From: JBCCEV01 sp039030125
Lineage (GTDB): Bacteria > Pseudomonadota > Gammaproteobacteria > Ga0077536
DNA length: 14,637 nucleotides
Reading direction: 5' to 3'
Assembly: GCA_039030125.1 (NCBI GenBank)
Contig: JBCCEV010000112.1
Coordinates: 1-14,637, forward strand
The notes under the pieces: generated by a model
What the model saw: only the letters and a program-made list of their open reading frames with translations
What the model was told of the DNA's origin: nothing
Databases searched by the model: none
Position numbers and translations under genes: made by a program
Part shown: positions 12,926 through 14,637 of the stretch, piece after piece
Numbering within the stretch: position 1 is the stretch's first letter
Layout of the letters: the number at the start of each line of letters is the position of its first letter

Positions 12926-13765
12926 ATGCAAGGTAGTTGTTTATGCGCAACGATCAGGTGGCGATTCGATGCGGACTTCACGCGCGCCACGCATTGCCAT
13001 TGCCAGCTTTGCCGTAAGGCACATGGCGCGCCTTTTGGCACTTATTTAATTGGCGAACGCGGGGCTTTTTCCTACCTCTGCGGCGAAGATCAAATCATCG
13101 GTTTCGAATCGTCGCCGGGCTTCATTCGCTCGTTTTGTGAGGTCTGTGGTTCGGTGCTCCCTAACCCGCATTTCGACGACATCGTGGCCATTCCGGCTGG
13201 TGTTATGGATGGTGATATCGGTATTGCGCCCGAAGCACACATCTTCGTCAAAGCGAAAGCGGCCTGGCACCCCATCACCGACGATCTCCCGCAACATGAC
13301 TATTATCCGGAGCAAACCGCCCCCGCTGTGGAGACTGAGTCCTTCGCAGATCCGAATGATGGCAAGCTTCGCGGTAGCTGTCTGTGCGGTGATGTTGCCT
13401 TTGAGTTGTCCGAACAATTCATGGCGGTGCATAACTGCCACTGCTCGCGTTGCCGCAAAGCGCGCTCGGCGGCTTACACGGCAAACGGCCTAAGCCGTCC
13501 TCAAGCCTTACGATTCACACGCGGTGAAGATCTGGTCAAGGTTTTCTTCCTGCCTGATGCGGCGTATTTCGCGACGGGCTTTTGTACCCGTTGCGGGAGC
13601 TGCATGCCGCTACCCGATGAGCGCCTTGACCTTGTGTTTACACCCTTGGGCGCGTTGGACGGCGTACCGGACAATGGCGGCGACAATCACATCCATGTCG
13701 GGTCTAAATGTGATTGGTACCCGATCACCGATGATTTGCCCCAGTTTCAAGGCAATCCTGAATAA
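12926..13765 (+). CDS. Tandem-domain GFA family protein (glutathione-dependent formaldehyde-activating enzyme/CENP-V fold)
   Basis: The 279-residue protein contains two complete GFA zinc-binding domains. Domain 1 has Cys5 and Cys7 (GSCLC), Cys24, Cys26 and Cys29 (CHCQLC), and Cys71 and Cys74 (CEVCGS). Domain 2 repeats this with Cys152 and Cys154 (GSCLC), Cys171, Cys173 and Cys176 (CHCSRC), and Cys220 and Cys223 (CTRCGS). Both end in nearly the same sequence, WHPITDDLPQ and WYPITDDLPQ. Ordinary family members have one domain of about 120-150 residues, so this is a fusion by internal duplication. The founding protein, Gfa of Paracoccus, was linked to S-hydroxymethylglutathione formation, but its catalytic role has been questioned; many relatives have no known function. 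The SDR gene follows after 17 nt, probably in one operon. AlkB, which releases formaldehyde, is transcribed divergently next door. Confidence 0.92.
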   Translation: MQGSCLCATIRWRFDADFTRATHCHCQLCRKAHGAPFGTYLIGERGAFSYLCGEDQIIGFESSPGFIRSFCEVCGSVLPNPHFDDIVAIPAGVMDGDIGIAPEAHIFVKAKAAWHPITDDLPQHDYYPEQTAPAVETESFADPNDGKLRGSCLCGDVAFELSEQFMAVHNCHCSRCRKARSAAYTANGLSRPQALRFTRGEDLVKVFFLPDAAYFATGFCTRCGSCMPLPDERLDLVFTPLGALDGVPDNGGDNHIHVGSKCDWYPITDDLPQFQGNPE

Positions 13766-13782
13766 GCGCTGAGGAATGGCCC

Positions 13783-14598
13783 ATGACCGAGATTGGCCAC
13801 ATTGATTACACAGATTTCGAAGTTGAACGATCGGCGGTTTATCCGTGCCTCAACGATCGGGTTGTCATCATCACCGGCGCGGGGCAAGGGATTGGACGTG
13901 CCTATGCGCATTACTTTGCCGACCAAGGCGCGATCCCGATTGTGGCGGGGCGCACTGAGCAGTCAGTGAATGAGGTCGCAAAGGAAATCGAAGCTAAGGG
14001 TCAGCGGGCGATCCCGATGAAGGTCGATGTCGCCGACGAGGCCGAGGTCAATGCCATGGTTGATCGCGTGTTTGCGCAATCAGGTCGCGTCGATTGTTTG
14101 ATCAACAACGCGGCCGTTTTTTCCAAGGTCACCATGGCACCCTTTTGGGAATTGCCGGTGGATGAATGGAAGTCAGCCGTTGACGTGAATATCACCGGCT
14201 CGTTTTTGTGTGCAAGGGCAGTCGTGCCGGCAATGCAGGAAGCCCATTGGGGTCGGATCCTTAATGTTTCGTCCGCGACCTTCCTGCTTGGGCTTCCCAA
14301 TTATCTTCATTACATCACCACCAAGTCGGCGATGGTGGGGATGAGCCGTTCGATGGCGCGTGAGCTTGGACCATGGAATATTACGGTGAATACGTTTTGG
14401 CCGGGCGTGATGCAAACTGAGGTGGAACGCCCGTCTGTACCCCGTGAACGCTTCAAGGACTATACCGCCCGGCAATGCCTACCAAGACAGGGCACGCTTC
14501 ATGATTTGGCCAAAACGGTGTTGTTCTTATGTTCTGAGGAAGCGAGTTATATCACTGGGCAAAATGTGCAGGCCGACGGCGGACTGACGTTTGTCTGA
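13783..14598 (+). CDS. SDR family NAD(P)-dependent oxidoreductase
   Basis: This 271-residue classical short-chain dehydrogenase/reductase has the cofactor motif TGAGQGIG (31-38), NNAA (108-111), the catalytic Ser164, Tyr177 and Lys181 (YITTK), and the C-terminal ITGQNVQADGG typical of the family. Residues 1-22 form an extra N-terminal segment before the first strand. The fold interconverts hydroxyl and keto groups with NAD(H) or NADP(H). An arginine (Arg57 in AGRT) after the second strand hints at NADP preference, a tentative reading. The start ATG follows GAGGAA (13771-13776), which overlaps no gene, and lies 17 nt after the GFA stop, so the two are probably cotranscribed. Substrate is not assigned. 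The last 39 bases of the window after the stop show no terminator or gene. Confidence 0.93.
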   Translation: MTEIGHIDYTDFEVERSAVYPCLNDRVVIITGAGQGIGRAYAHYFADQGAIPIVAGRTEQSVNEVAKEIEAKGQRAIPMKVDVADEAEVNAMVDRVFAQSGRVDCLINNAAVFSKVTMAPFWELPVDEWKSAVDVNITGSFLCARAVVPAMQEAHWGRILNVSSATFLLGLPNYLHYITTKSAMVGMSRSMARELGPWNITVNTFWPGVMQTEVERPSVPRERFKDYTARQCLPRQGTLHDLAKTVLFLCSEEASYITGQNVQADGGLTFV

Positions 14599-14637
14599 CT
14601 GGTCGCAGTGTCACCTAAGCGATAAATAGCCAATTAC

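Noticed and set aside
13046..13441. 131-codon minus-strand open frame beneath the GFA gene
   Set aside because: The sense strand encodes two full cysteine-motif domains; the antisense product has no motif.
1..14637. CRISPR array, tRNA or rRNA gene, insertion sequence, integrase, toxin-antitoxin or phage defence system
   Set aside because: No regularly spaced repeats, no cloverleaf-like segment and no matching protein family were seen on either strand.

Overview
The window is dense bacterial chromosome: 14 protein-coding genes, one of them cut by the left edge, with Shine-Dalgarno sequences before most starts and short intergenic gaps. I see no rRNA or tRNA gene, CRISPR array, insertion sequence or integrase. 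An AcnB-type aconitase, two luciferase-like (LLM) flavin oxidoreductases, a Rieske oxygenase, EthD, SRPBCC and SDR proteins suggest a heterotrophic, probably uncultivated proteobacterium with a broad oxidative catabolism, perhaps marine. That assignment is an inference from gene content only. The aconitase is the long (928-residue) form, which I associate more with Bacteroidetes-like genomes than with the enterobacterial type.

Layout. Left block (1-3822): a thiamine-pyrophosphate decarboxylase-like subunit runs leftward off the window. Divergent from it is a two-gene operon of an EthD-family protein and a VanA-like Rieske oxygenase, overlapping by 11 nt. Convergent to that is an NtaA/DmoA-like flavin monooxygenase, itself divergent from an SRPBCC-fold protein. 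Middle block (3826-8695): a small PlsC-like acyltransferase faces left and a nitronate monooxygenase-like protein faces right. The aconitase gene acnB follows, with two adjacent stem-loops in its leader. Right-middle block (8772-12185): an FMN-dependent alpha-hydroxy-acid oxidase and an alpha/beta hydrolase face left, and a second LLM oxidoreductase faces right. Right block (12178-14598): an AlkB-like dioxygenase is divergent from an operon of a double-domain GFA protein and an SDR dehydrogenase.

How the genes may work together. The left block looks like part of an oxidative degradation pathway: Rieske hydroxylation or O-demethylation, an FMNH2-dependent monooxygenase, EthD and SRPBCC accessory proteins, and a TPP decarboxylase. 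No ferredoxin, ferredoxin reductase or flavin reductase is present, so electron donors must be encoded elsewhere. The oxidase, hydrolase, second LLM enzyme and SDR fit the same general oxidative lifestyle, but no common substrate can be read from the sequence. AlkB and possibly the Rieske enzyme would release formaldehyde, and a GFA-fold protein sits beside AlkB across a shared inverted repeat. This is suggestive, not proof.

The most unusual structural points are three convergent gene pairs with 3-nt gaps or an 8-nt overlap and no room for terminators; the paired stem-loops ahead of acnB; the internally duplicated GFA protein; and a recurring ACG-n-TAGAAT-like box upstream of several genes. 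I did not find a clearly new defence or mobile system.
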